Positions 1-6,645 of a DNA stretch of 64,000 nucleotides are shown here, piece by piece. The DNA lies in the NCBI RefSeq assembly GCF_900099925.1, contig NZ_FNDE01000007.1, positions 1-64,000 on the forward strand, written 5' to 3'. The position numbers and the translations under genes were made by a program. Source of the DNA: Aneurinibacillus thermoaerophilus. Its GTDB lineage: Bacteria > Bacillota > Bacilli > Aneurinibacillales > Aneurinibacillaceae. The notes under the pieces were generated by a model that was not told the DNA's origin, did not search any database, and saw only the letters and a program-made list of their open reading frames with translations. How positions within the stretch are numbered: the stretch's first letter is position 1; every line of letters starts with the position of its first letter.

Positions 1-7
1 GGCACCA
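1..7 (+). tRNA. 3' end of a tRNA cut by the window edge
   Basis: The first seven bases read GGCACCA and lie just upstream of a tRNA array. They look like the last acceptor-stem bases, the discriminator and the CCA of another tRNA. In Bacillus, tRNA-Thr ends this way, but identity cannot be fixed from seven bases. Confidence 0.45.
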
Positions 8-17
8 TTTTTGATGC

Positions 18-94
<77 letters not shown>

Positions 95-100
95 TATATT

Positions 101-174
101 GCGGGTGTAGTTCAATGGTAGAACATCAGCCTTCCAAGCTGAATACGTGGGTTCGATTCCCATCACCCGCTCCA
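101..174 (+). tRNA. tRNA-Gly (TCC)
   Basis: Acceptor stem GCGGGTG/CACCCGC, T-loop TTCGATT, anticodon loop CTTCCAA with TCC at 133-135, and encoded CCA. It lies six bases after tRNA-Asp. Confidence 0.96.
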
Positions 175-207
175 TATATTTGCTTTTGAGCAAGAGTAAA
201 ATTTATT

Positions 208-284
208 GTGCCCGTAGCTCAACCGGATAGAGTGTCTGACTACGAATCAGAAGGTTGGGAGTTCGAGTCTCTCCGGGCACGCCA
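208..284 (+). tRNA. tRNA-Arg (ACG)
   Basis: Acceptor stem GTGCCCG/CGGGCAC, anticodon loop CTACGAA with ACG at 242-244, and encoded CCA. The first base A is expected to be deaminated to inosine in bacteria, so it would read CGU/CGC/CGA. Confidence 0.96.
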
Positions 285-288
285 CATA

Positions 289-365
289 CGGGAAGTGGCT
301 CAGCTTGGTAGAGCGCCTCGTTCGGGACGAGGAGGTCGCAGGTTCAAATCCTGTCTTCCCGACCA
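289..365 (+). tRNA. tRNA-Pro (CGG)
   Basis: Acceptor stem CGGGAAG/CTTCCCG with encoded CCA. The anticodon stem CCTCG/CGAGG encloses loop TTCGGGA, giving anticodon CGG at 323-325. This dedicated CCG reader would complement a TGG isoacceptor elsewhere in the genome. Confidence 0.94.
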
Positions 366-392
366 TGGAGGTTCAAAATGTATACGTATTGT

Positions 393-466
393 GGCGGCGT
401 AGCTCAGCTGGCTAGAGCGTACGGTTCATACCCGTGAGGTCGGGGGTTCGATCCCCTCCGCCGCTA
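393..466 (+). tRNA. tRNA-Met (CAT), elongator type
   Basis: Body closely matches the Bacillus elongator tRNA-Met: acceptor GGCGGCG, D-arm AGCTCAGCTGG, anticodon loop TTCATAC with CAT at 427-429, T-arm GGGGGTTCGATCCCC. No CCA is encoded (the discriminator A is followed by a T run), so CCA must be added by nucleotidyltransferase, unlike most neighbours. Confidence 0.92.
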
Positions 467-484
467 TTTTTCTAGTTTTATCTA

Positions 485-512
485 TTGATATTTTTAAGAA
501 ATATTGTAAAAT
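485..512 (+). promoter_or_regulatory. possible internal sigma-A promoter in the tRNA cluster
   Basis: TTGATA (485-490) and TAAAAT (507-512) with a 16-base spacer lie in the 90-base AT-rich gap between tRNA-Met and tRNA-Trp, the only long gap in the array. It could drive the last four tRNAs separately. Based on sequence match only. Confidence 0.4.
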
Positions 513-556
513 CTTGAGTAAGAAATTACATAATAAAATTTTTATATAAGAAATAC

Positions 557-630
557 AGGGGCATAGTTTAATGGTAGAACAGAGGTCTCCAAAACCTCCA
601 GTGTGGGTTCGATTCCTACTGCCCCTGCCA
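557..630 (+). tRNA. tRNA-Trp (CCA)
   Basis: Acceptor stem AGGGGCA/TGCCCCT, anticodon loop CTCCAAA with CCA at 589-591, and encoded 3' CCA. Confidence 0.96.
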
Positions 631-644
631 TTTTTATATCCTAT

Positions 645-733
645 GGAGGGATACCGAAGTGGTCATAACGGGGCGGTCTTGAAAACCGTTAGGGCGCAAG
701 CCCACGGGGGTTCGAATCCCTCTCCCTCCGCCA
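645..733 (+). tRNA. tRNA-Ser (TGA)
   Basis: An 89-base tRNA with the long variable arm of serine tRNAs (around 691-705). Acceptor stem GGAGGGA/TCCCTCC, anticodon loop CTTGAAA with TGA at 680-682, and encoded CCA. Confidence 0.96.
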
Positions 734-748
734 GTATCTTTTTCCTGT

Positions 749-825
749 GGCGACCGTGGCGAAGTGGTTAACGCATCGGATTGTGGCTCCGACATTCGTG
801 GGTTCGATTCCCATCGGTCGCCCCA
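749..825 (+). tRNA. tRNA-His (GTG)
   Basis: Acceptor stem GCGACCG/CGGTCGC extended by the histidine-specific extra G-1:C73 pair (G749, C822). Anticodon loop TTGTGGC places GTG at 783-785. CCA is encoded. Confidence 0.96.
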
Positions 826-828
826 TAT

Positions 829-901
<73 letters not shown>

Positions 902-917
902 CTACGAAGCTGAACGA

Positions 918-970
918 GAAACCATTTTTTATTAGAATCCCATTCTCTAATAAAAAATGGTTTCTTTGTT
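918..970 (+). terminator. rho-independent terminator of the tRNA cluster
   Basis: A perfect 19-bp inverted repeat (918-936 and 946-964) with a 9-base loop follows the last tRNA at once, with a T-rich 3' flank. Confidence 0.75.
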
Positions 971-1020
971 TTGTTTTGGCTTTATTAAAGGTAATAGCGT
1001 TTGTGGAAATGGAATGGAAA

Positions 1021-1064
1021 ATAATACAAAAGAACAGGCCAATTGGCCTGTTCTTTTGTATTAT
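1021..1064. terminator. 44-bp perfect palindrome, bidirectional terminator
   Basis: All 44 bases are self-complementary, with a GC-rich core AGAACAGGCC/GGCCTGTTCT flanked by A/T tracts. It sits between the plus-strand tRNA cluster and the 3' end of the minus-strand flavoprotein gene, so it can stop transcription from both sides. Confidence 0.8.
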
Positions 1065-1102
1065 TTATAACCGTTAGAAACGGACGAGAGGAAACAATAA
1101 TA

Positions 1103-2386
1103 TTAACTGTATTGTGGGCGCAATTGGGAACGCTTGTTTACATGTTTGTCCGCGCCAAGAGCTGCGATGGCACCGTCAGCTGCGGAAATAACCGCCTGCT
1201 TAATCGGTGTACGGCGCGCATCTCCGCCAGCGAATACGCCTGGTACATTTGTTTGCAGCATTTCATCAACTTTTACATAGCCTTCTTCGTCGCGTTCCAC
1301 CGCGTCCTTAAGGAAGTCAGTGCCCGGTTTCATTCCAGCAAGGTAGAGGAAAACGCCATCAATATCCCATGTTTCTAGCTCTTTTTGATCGTTTTGGACA
1401 ACGACTTTTTCCACGCTGTTTTCGCCAAGAATTTCTTTTACACGGTACTTTTTATAAATTTTTACGTTGTCTTTCGCCTCAAGTATGGAAAGGTCAGCCT
1501 GTCCTTTCACGGTACCTGTCGGAAGCAGGAAACGGACTTCTTTGCAGAATTTGGAGAGTGCTTCCGCTTCGTGTACGGCTTCTTCATTGTCTCCCGTGAC
1601 GACAACCGTACGATCCTGGAAGAATGCGGCGTCACATGTAGAGCAGTAGCTCACCCCGCGGCCCGTAAATTCTTCTTCTCCTTTAATTTTGCTGGAAGGC
1701 GCTTTGGCTCCAACGGCAATAAATACACTTTTGGCTTTAATGGTTCCTTCAGGAACTTCCAATTTCTTGATTTCTGCGTCGGAAAAGTCTACAGACAATA
1801 CGTTTGTGCGTACGAACGTAGCTCCGAAATCGTGTGCCTGTGCCTGCATGCGCTGAAGCAGTTCAAGGCCTGTTAGCTCTTCGCGTACGCCCGGATAGTT
1901 AGCGATTTTGTGGGTAATTGCCAGCGTGCCGGCGGCTGGTGCCTTGTCAATGACAAGAGTCTTCAGGCGGCCGCGCGCCGCGTATACCGCTGCGGAAGCC
2001 CCGGCAGGACCACCGCCGATTGTAACAAAATCATATACTTCATCAAGAATTTTTTGATCAACAGCTTGAAAAATGTCGCCTGTTTTTTCTTGCGGTTTTG
2101 CTTCTGCATTGTTTTGTGCAGCTGGTTCGGCTTTTGGTACTTCCGTCTCTTCCGGCAGGTTTAGCAATTTTTTCATTTTTGCTTCCTGGAAACCGAGCAC
2201 CAGTTTACCATTGATGTAAGTAGCTGGTGTTCCAAAAATCTTTTTTTGCTGCAATTCTTCGAAGTATTTGTAGTTCTCCGATACATTTCTTTCTTCAAAG
2301 GGCACGCCCCATGCGGTCAATTGTTCCTTGACTTTTTTGCAATACGGGCACCCTTGACTCGTATATACAATTACGTGATTTTCCAT
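1103..2386 (-). CDS. glutaredoxin-thioredoxin reductase-like fusion flavoprotein
   Basis: 427 aa. Residues 1-80 form a glutaredoxin/NrdH-like domain with redox motif CPYC (about 14-17) and the cis-proline segment TPATYINGK. A charged linker (about 85-110) leads to a thioredoxin-reductase-like domain with FAD motif GGGPAGASAAVYAARG, redox pair CSTC and the C-terminal FAD segment GGDARRTPIKQA. The usual NADPH signatures (GGG-[DN]-[ST]-A and HRR) are replaced by TGDNEEA and LLPTG, so the electron donor may not be NADPH. It probably reduces disulfides or peroxidase partners through its own glutaredoxin arm, as AhpF does with its N-terminal domains. An AGGAGG site precedes the ATG, and a consensus promoter lies upstream. 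Confidence 0.85.
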   Translation of the reverse strand: MENHVIVYTSQGCPYCKKVKEQLTAWGVPFEERNVSENYKYFEELQQKKIFGTPATYINGKLVLGFQEAKMKKLLNLPEETEVPKAEPAAQNNAEAKPQEKTGDIFQAVDQKILDEVYDFVTIGGGPAGASAAVYAARGRLKTLVIDKAPAAGTLAITHKIANYPGVREELTGLELLQRMQAQAHDFGATFVRTNVLSVDFSDAEIKKLEVPEGTIKAKSVFIAVGAKAPSSKIKGEEEFTGRGVSYCSTCDAAFFQDRTVVVTGDNEEAVHEAEALSKFCKEVRFLLPTGTVKGQADLSILEAKDNVKIYKKYRVKEILGENSVEKVVVQNDQKELETWDIDGVFLYLAGMKPGTDFLKDAVERDEEGYVKVDEMLQTNVPGVFAGGDARRTPIKQAVISAADGAIAALGADKHVNKRSQLRPQYS

Positions 2387-2509
2387 TTTAATCGCCTCCT
2401 GAATTCTCTCTGTCTTACTTTACACAAATTACGCAGTCATTAATCAATGGCAGTTATTTATTTCTTTTGATTATTAATTTATAATGGTTTTAAATAATTA
2501 TTTATCTTT

Positions 2510-2538
2510 ATTATACGAATGGTTTTTGGTGATGTCAA
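2510..2538 (-). promoter_or_regulatory. consensus sigma-A promoter for the Grx-TrxR-like gene
   Basis: On the minus strand TTGACA (2538-2533) and TATAAT (2515-2510) are separated by exactly 17 bases, a perfect housekeeping match. It gives a leader of about 115 bases before the ATG at 2386. Confidence 0.8.
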
Positions 2539-2550
2539 CCATTTGATGCG

Positions 2551-2590
2551 AAATAAAAAATGAGGCTAATGAATCAGCCTCATTTTCTCA
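2551..2590 (-). terminator. terminator after the recU-DUF309 pair
   Basis: The stem AATGAGGCT/AGCCTCATT around an 8-base loop begins a few bases after the DUF309 stop. In the minus direction it is followed by a T-rich tract. Confidence 0.75.
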
Positions 2591-2593
2591 GAG

Positions 2594-3007
2594 TTAAAAT
2601 TTGTCTTCTTCGGATACCCCTTTTGGAACGCAATTAATAACCGCTTTTTCAAGCTCAGGATCTAAAATGAAGATATGCAAAGGATAAAACGAAAAGGGAA
2701 CTTTTTCGTACGCGTATAGTTTCTTTACATATTCTCTCGTCTCGTTAAACAGTTTATCTGTATCGATGCCAAGCTTGCCGCTCCATGTTTCTTTTGATTT
2801 GGCCAGCGCTGCTTCAAACAGGCGGATAGCTCCCTCGACGTTTCCATTGCGGAAATGATGAAGTCCCACCGCTACTTGCAACAGTGCTTGAAGCAGGCGG
2901 TTCCGCCCTTCATTCAGCCATAATTCTTCCATCACTTCATGGCATTCATAATAATCTTGTTCGACATTAAAATAATATAGATATTCAATATATAAACGAT
3001 GATACAC
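2594..3007 (-). CDS. DUF309 family protein (YpuF-like)
   Basis: 137 aa, a small all-helical protein carrying the family signature HEVMEELW near residue 24 and the LLQALLQVAVGLHH helix. Its biochemical role is unknown; the family is widespread in Bacillales. The start is GTG at 3007, chosen because AAGGAG lies 8 bases upstream. It lies 48 bases downstream of recU on the same strand and shares its terminator, so the two are probably co-transcribed. Confidence 0.85.
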   Translation of the reverse strand: MYHRLYIEYLYYFNVEQDYYECHEVMEELWLNEGRNRLLQALLQVAVGLHHFRNGNVEGAIRLFEAALAKSKETWSGKLGIDTDKLFNETREYVKKLYAYEKVPFSFYPLHIFILDPELEKAVINCVPKGVSEEDKF

Positions 3008-3055
3008 AACGCCCGCTCCTTTTCCTTAGAATCAGAGGGTTCATCGGTAAGCAAA

Positions 3056-3697
3056 CTAAAAGTAATGCCGCTTAATGACCGATAAATAATCGAGACGCGG
3101 TCGGAAGCCCTCTGGAATCAAATAACCATGCTTTTGAATATAACTATACGGAATGGATTTGCGGCCACCGCAGGCAGCTTCCTCCCAGAAACGGATAATA
3201 TGAGCGGCATCCAGCACATATGTCTCATCATGTAAGATGAAACGGATAATCGCAAAGGAAATGCCCTTTTGCTTCAGTACAAGTCGCATGTGATTAATTT
3301 GGTGGGCATGGAAGTTGTTGAGCGGAAGCGACGTTTTGTTGCGGGTCTCTTTCGCTTCGAAGTCGAGGTAGCGTCCTTCAAATACTCCGTTATAGTCCGT
3401 TGTCGAAGGTTGACGGAAATATGCTTCCCGGATAACGGCTGAAGAACGAGAAGGATAATCGACTTTTACGATTTGAACGGGTGTCGGCTTTTTGTGGACG
3501 GAAGCAATTTCATGTGCTACATAGTATGCATTGCTCTCATTAACATCCTCCTCAAGCGACATGCCGCGGCCCGCTGCTGATGTTTGCTTATCTTGGATAA
3601 GCGTGAGAAAATCTTCCGCTCTCATGCGGTTAGGAAGTTCGGCATCGGAATGTTGCAGAGCGGGGAATTTTCCGTTTGGATAGCGAATGTTCCGCAA
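3056..3697 (-). CDS. recU: Holliday junction resolvase RecU
   Basis: 213 aa, the usual RecU length. RecU cleaves four-way junctions during recombination, repair and chromosome segregation, acting with RuvAB and RecA. The N-terminal IRYPNGK, the nuclease core [18 protein letters not shown] (acidic and lysine metal-site residues) and the stalk-forming middle are visible. The start is TTG at 3697, preceded by AAGGAGGG. In B. subtilis recU sits next to ponA; here the class A PBP gene lies about 24 kb away, so that linkage is absent. Confidence 0.96.
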   Translation of the reverse strand: MRNIRYPNGKFPALQHSDAELPNRMRAEDFLTLIQDKQTSAAGRGMSLEEDVNESNAYYVAHEIASVHKKPTPVQIVKVDYPSRSSAVIREAYFRQPSTTDYNGVFEGRYLDFEAKETRNKTSLPLNNFHAHQINHMRLVLKQKGISFAIIRFILHDETYVLDAAHIIRFWEEAACGGRKSIPYSYIQKHGYLIPEGFRPRLDYLSVIKRHYF

Positions 3698-3862
3698 TGT
3701 GCTCCCTCCTTTTTCATCTATTGTATAATAACAGAAAGAAGAAAAAAGTTATACCTGTGGGCAAGTCAAGAGCTAAAGAAAAGGAGAAGGGATACGCATT
3801 TGTTTGCCGAACCGCTTGCAGCGTTTTTGAGAGGAACAGACATATAAACGAAGGAGGATATG

Positions 3863-4435
3863 ATGAACGACCTGTTAGAATTGATCATGACAAGACGGAC
3901 GATCGGAAAAGTAAAAGATGATCCGGTGCCGCGCGAAGATATTGAGAAAATTCTCGAAGCCGGCAATTGGGCACCCAGTCATTTCAATACACAGCCATGG
4001 AAATATTTTGTAATAACTGGAAACGGAAGAAAAAGGCTAGGCGAGGCGTACGCAAAAATCGCTTTATTAGAAAAAGGGGAGGGGCTCACGGATGCAGAAA
4101 CGAAGGCATTGTATGAAAAAAGCATGAATAAGGCGTTCCGTGCGCCACTTGTCATCGCAGTAGCCTGCTTGCCGCATGAAGAGGAGTACGTGGTGGAAGC
4201 GGAAGAGTTCGCGGCGGTTGCGGCCAGCATCCAAAACATGCTTTTGGCTGCTCACGCGCTTGGATACGGTGCGATTTGGCGAACAGGGGCGCCGAGTTAC
4301 CATCCTGTTATGAAAGAATTATTTGGACTTGGGGCAAAAGATCGGCTAATGGGGCTCGTTTATATTGGCAGACCGGATATGGTGCGCGAATCCCGCCGCA
4401 TTCCTGTCGAACAAAAGACTGAGTGGTGGAGCTAA
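3863..4435 (+). CDS. nitroreductase family protein (YdjA-like)
   Basis: 190 aa. An FMN-dependent NAD(P)H oxidoreductase of the nitroreductase superfamily. It shows the N-terminal RRTIGK FMN-phosphate segment, the APSHFNTQPW motif near residue 40, and the GYGAIWRTG segment near 135. The size and YdjA-like motifs suggest a homodimer acting on nitro compounds or quinones; the substrate is not predictable. Two in-frame ATGs exist at 3860 and 3863. AGGAGG at 3852-3857 leaves only 2 bases to the first, so 3863 is preferred. It is divergent from recU and followed at once by a terminator. Confidence 0.9.
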   Translation: MNDLLELIMTRRTIGKVKDDPVPREDIEKILEAGNWAPSHFNTQPWKYFVITGNGRKRLGEAYAKIALLEKGEGLTDAETKALYEKSMNKAFRAPLVIAVACLPHEEEYVVEAEEFAAVAASIQNMLLAAHALGYGAIWRTGAPSYHPVMKELFGLGAKDRLMGLVYIGRPDMVRESRRIPVEQKTEWWS

Positions 4436-4436
4436 G

Positions 4437-4467
4437 AAAGAGGGATAAGACCATCCCTCTTTTTTTG
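4437..4467. terminator. terminator between the nitroreductase gene and cotJC
   Basis: The stem AAAGAGGGAT/ATCCCTCTTT is followed by T7 on the plus strand. A-rich sequence on the other side lets it serve the convergent cotJ operon too. Confidence 0.85.
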
Positions 4468-4481
4468 CTTTTTATGGCAGG

Positions 4482-5051
4482 CTAAAAGATTTTTTTGTGG
4501 TCACGTTCTTCTTTGAGGATTTCGACAGCCTCGCGGAAGCGTTGGGAATGAACGATTTCTCGCTCACGCAGGAAACTGAGCGAGTCTTTCAAATCCGGAT
4601 CATCTGTCATGTTAATAAGCCATTGGTATGTGGCGCGCGCTTTTTCTTCGGCAGCAATATCTTCATACAAATCGGCAATCGGATCGCCTTTGGCCGCGAT
4701 ATATGTCACGGAAAACGGTACTCCAGCGGCGTTGTTATAAAATAGCGCTTTGTCATGGTTAGCATAGTGTTCACCTAAACCGTGTTTCTCCAACTCTTCC
4801 GGTGTTGCGTCCTTTGTCAGTTTATACACCATTGTCGCAATCATTTCTAGATGAGCCAGCTCCTCGGTTCCGATATCATTGAGCACGCCGATCACTTTAT
4901 CCGGTACGGTGTAGCGTTGGTTCAAATACCGGAGTGCCGCCGCCAGTTCCCCGTCGGAGCCGCCGTATTGCTCGATTAAAAATTTGGCCATGCGAACATC
5001 ACATTTGCTGACACGTACCGGATATTGCAGCTTCTTTTCATAAAACCACAA
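4482..5051 (-). CDS. cotJC: spore coat protein CotJC (manganese-catalase fold)
   Basis: 189 aa. CotJC belongs to the dimanganese catalase family with a ferritin-like four-helix bundle and is incorporated in the inner spore coat. Visible metal-ligand segments are GTEELAHLEM (about 63) and AAEEKARATYQW (about 130), plus the EIVHSQRF segment (about 163). It is the last gene of cotJABC, 27 bases after cotJB. The operon is sigma-E dependent in B. subtilis; no convincing sigma-E promoter could be picked here by eye. Confidence 0.95.
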   Translation of the reverse strand: MWFYEKKLQYPVRVSKCDVRMAKFLIEQYGGSDGELAAALRYLNQRYTVPDKVIGVLNDIGTEELAHLEMIATMVYKLTKDATPEELEKHGLGEHYANHDKALFYNNAAGVPFSVTYIAAKGDPIADLYEDIAAEEKARATYQWLINMTDDPDLKDSLSFLREREIVHSQRFREAVEILKEERDHKKIF

Positions 5052-5078
5052 AGTAGAAAGCCTCCTTCGCGTATATTT

Positions 5079-5339
5079 TTAGATTTGCCAGGGCCAAGGA
5101 GATTTCCCCCATTTCCAGGGTGTTGGAGAATAGCTGTAACCAAAACTTGTAAGCGGCCCATATATTGATTCAAAATTTTTTTTCAGTTGCATACTTCTTT
5201 GTACGTATTCGTTATACTGGACGATAGCTGCCTGGTCATTTGGATGGGTATTAAGATAAAGATTTAGTTCTAAAATAACAAAATCAGTCTGTTGAATTTC
5301 AAGAAGAAGGTCATAGTATTTCTCATCCACTTGCTTCAT
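5079..5339 (-). CDS. cotJB: spore coat protein CotJB
   Basis: 86 aa, the normal CotJB size. It has a helical N-terminus (KYYDLLLEIQQTDFVILELNLYLNTHP) and a Trp/Pro-rich C-terminus ending in WKWGKSPWPWQ, both typical of the family. It assembles with CotJA and CotJC. Its start overlaps the cotJA stop by 4 bases, indicating translational coupling. Confidence 0.94.
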   Translation of the reverse strand: MKQVDEKYYDLLLEIQQTDFVILELNLYLNTHPNDQAAIVQYNEYVQRSMQLKKNFESIYGPLTSFGYSYSPTPWKWGKSPWPWQI

Positions 5340-5572
5340 TCATCTGTCCCTCCCCGGCCGTATTTATCTTTGTATGGACTTTGATAAGGCGCGTACAGTG
5401 CGGGCCACAGGGTACCAAGACGTAGGGCTTCGGCAGGGGGGACTTGAGGAAGACCATAAGGCTGAAAACCCATATAAAGCTGAGGCGGAGTTTCATATGT
5501 CCTTTTTATTATTGGAGGGCAGGGATCAAAGGGACTTACATACGTACGATATCTTTTGCGAAACGTATGCAT
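5336..5572 (-). CDS. cotJA: spore coat-associated protein CotJA
   Basis: 78 aa. Proline/tyrosine-rich, with the CotJA core segment GTLWPALYAPY and the DPCPPIIKRTY region. First gene of the cotJ operon. Start ATG at 5572 with AAAGGAG about 9 bases upstream. It recruits the other CotJ proteins to the coat. Confidence 0.93.
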   Translation of the reverse strand: MHTFRKRYRTYVSPFDPCPPIIKRTYETPPQLYMGFQPYGLPQVPPAEALRLGTLWPALYAPYQSPYKDKYGRGGTDE

Positions 5573-5817
5573 GCGTGCGCGCTCCTTTCTTTCATATTCA
5601 ATCTTTTTTATAAATATGGAGGTTGTTTTTCAATTAGTACAAATTGGATAAAAATGGGGCGATTTTCATTGTTCGACAAAATTCGTCTTTATTTATGTAC
5701 AGAAATTGGTTCTTATATTGATTTTCCCTTGCCTTTTCAAAAAAGTATGGTATATAAAGAAACAGAGTAAAAAAAAGAATACCCCATACGCAAAAAATAA
5801 TTGAGTTGGAGGAGAGT

Positions 5818-6051
5818 ATGGAATACGCGATTATTGGTTTGCTTTTGTTGGGCATTGGGATTTTGGTTTATTCCTTCTATAAAGAGAAAGATCAGGCTGT
5901 GCAATTGGAAGAAAAAATGGAGAATCTCTCTATTCAGATTCTTAAAGAAATCCATCAGATACAAAGTACGCTTGTGCCGCAAGGAAACAACAAATTGGGG
6001 GAAAACCGCCGGTCAAAAGAAAGTTTAAAGGAGAAAAAAGAAGGTGCTTAA
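5818..6051 (+). CDS. small membrane-anchored protein of unknown function
   Basis: 77 aa. One N-terminal transmembrane helix (YAIIGLLLLGIGILVYSFY, residues 3-21) is followed by a charged, probably coiled-coil cytoplasmic tail rich in Lys and Glu. The start is ATG at 5818: GGAGGAG directly upstream is its ribosome binding site, although the open frame extends a few codons further back. The stop overlaps the next gene, so the two form a coupled pair. No family was recognised. Confidence 0.7.
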   Translation: MEYAIIGLLLLGIGILVYSFYKEKDQAVQLEEKMENLSIQILKEIHQIQSTLVPQGNNKLGENRRSKESLKEKKEGA

Positions 6052-6490
6052 GCTTCAGGTAAACAAAAATAGTTTGCGCGGCTTCGCTGCGGGCGTTTTA
6101 TTTTCGACGGCGGTACTGTCGTTTGTATATTATAGCGAATCGCCAGAGAAAGCAGCTTCGGTGCAGGCGGAAAACGTGGAACGAAAAGATCCGGCTACGC
6201 AGCCGATCAAGGCGATTGAAATGCCGAAAGCCGCAACTTCTATTCCTAAACAGACACAGCCTGAGCCAAAAGTATATACATACCGGCTGGTTATTGAGAA
6301 GGGCATGAGTCCAGAGAAGGTAGCGGAGATTCTTGAGAAGGCACATATTATTCCTGATAGGAAATTGCTGAATAAATATTTAAACGATACTGGTCTGATG
6401 GGTTTGGTACGTTATGGAACATATGACCTTAATAGCAACATGAAAATTCCGGAAATCGCAAAAATCATTACGACACCGAAAGCGGAATAA
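6044..6490 (+). CDS. membrane-anchored protein with YceG/MltG-like N-terminal module
   Basis: 148 aa. Residues 10-28 form a signal anchor, then a Pro/Lys linker (about 35-80), then a domain with the pattern of the LysM-like N-terminal subdomain of MltG (IEKGMSPEKVAEILEKAHII ... GTYDLNSNMKIPEIAKIIT). The catalytic part of MltG is absent, so it is probably a peptidoglycan-binding or regulatory protein, not a transglycosylase. The start is GTG at 6044, overlapping the upstream stop, with AAGGAG 10 bases ahead. A strong terminator follows. Confidence 0.75.
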   Translation: MLKLQVNKNSLRGFAAGVLFSTAVLSFVYYSESPEKAASVQAENVERKDPATQPIKAIEMPKAATSIPKQTQPEPKVYTYRLVIEKGMSPEKVAEILEKAHIIPDRKLLNKYLNDTGLMGLVRYGTYDLNSNMKIPEIAKIITTPKAE

Positions 6491-6540
6491 AAAAAGGGCG
6501 CGGATTGCACATGATGTTGTGCGATTCGCGCCTTTTTTAT
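6489..6540 (+). terminator. terminator after the YceG-like gene
   Basis: A long hairpin with A6-GGGCGCG pairing CGCGCC-T6 and an inner GTGC/GCAC-type stem directly follows the stop codon. It can also act on the convergent DUF4127 gene. Confidence 0.8.
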
Positions 6541-6645
6541 CGAACAGAAAAATTTCCTAAATATTTCGCTTATTATTTTGCAGTGTCGCGGCTGTTTTGC
6601 TTCGCGGCCGAAAAAGAACGAGAGAAAAAGCTTTGTGCATTTTGT

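Noticed and set aside
208-402. Open frame across the tRNA-Arg and tRNA-Pro genes, and similar ones at 571-771 and 781-1077.
   Set aside because: They translate tRNA sequence; no ribosome site and no protein-like composition.
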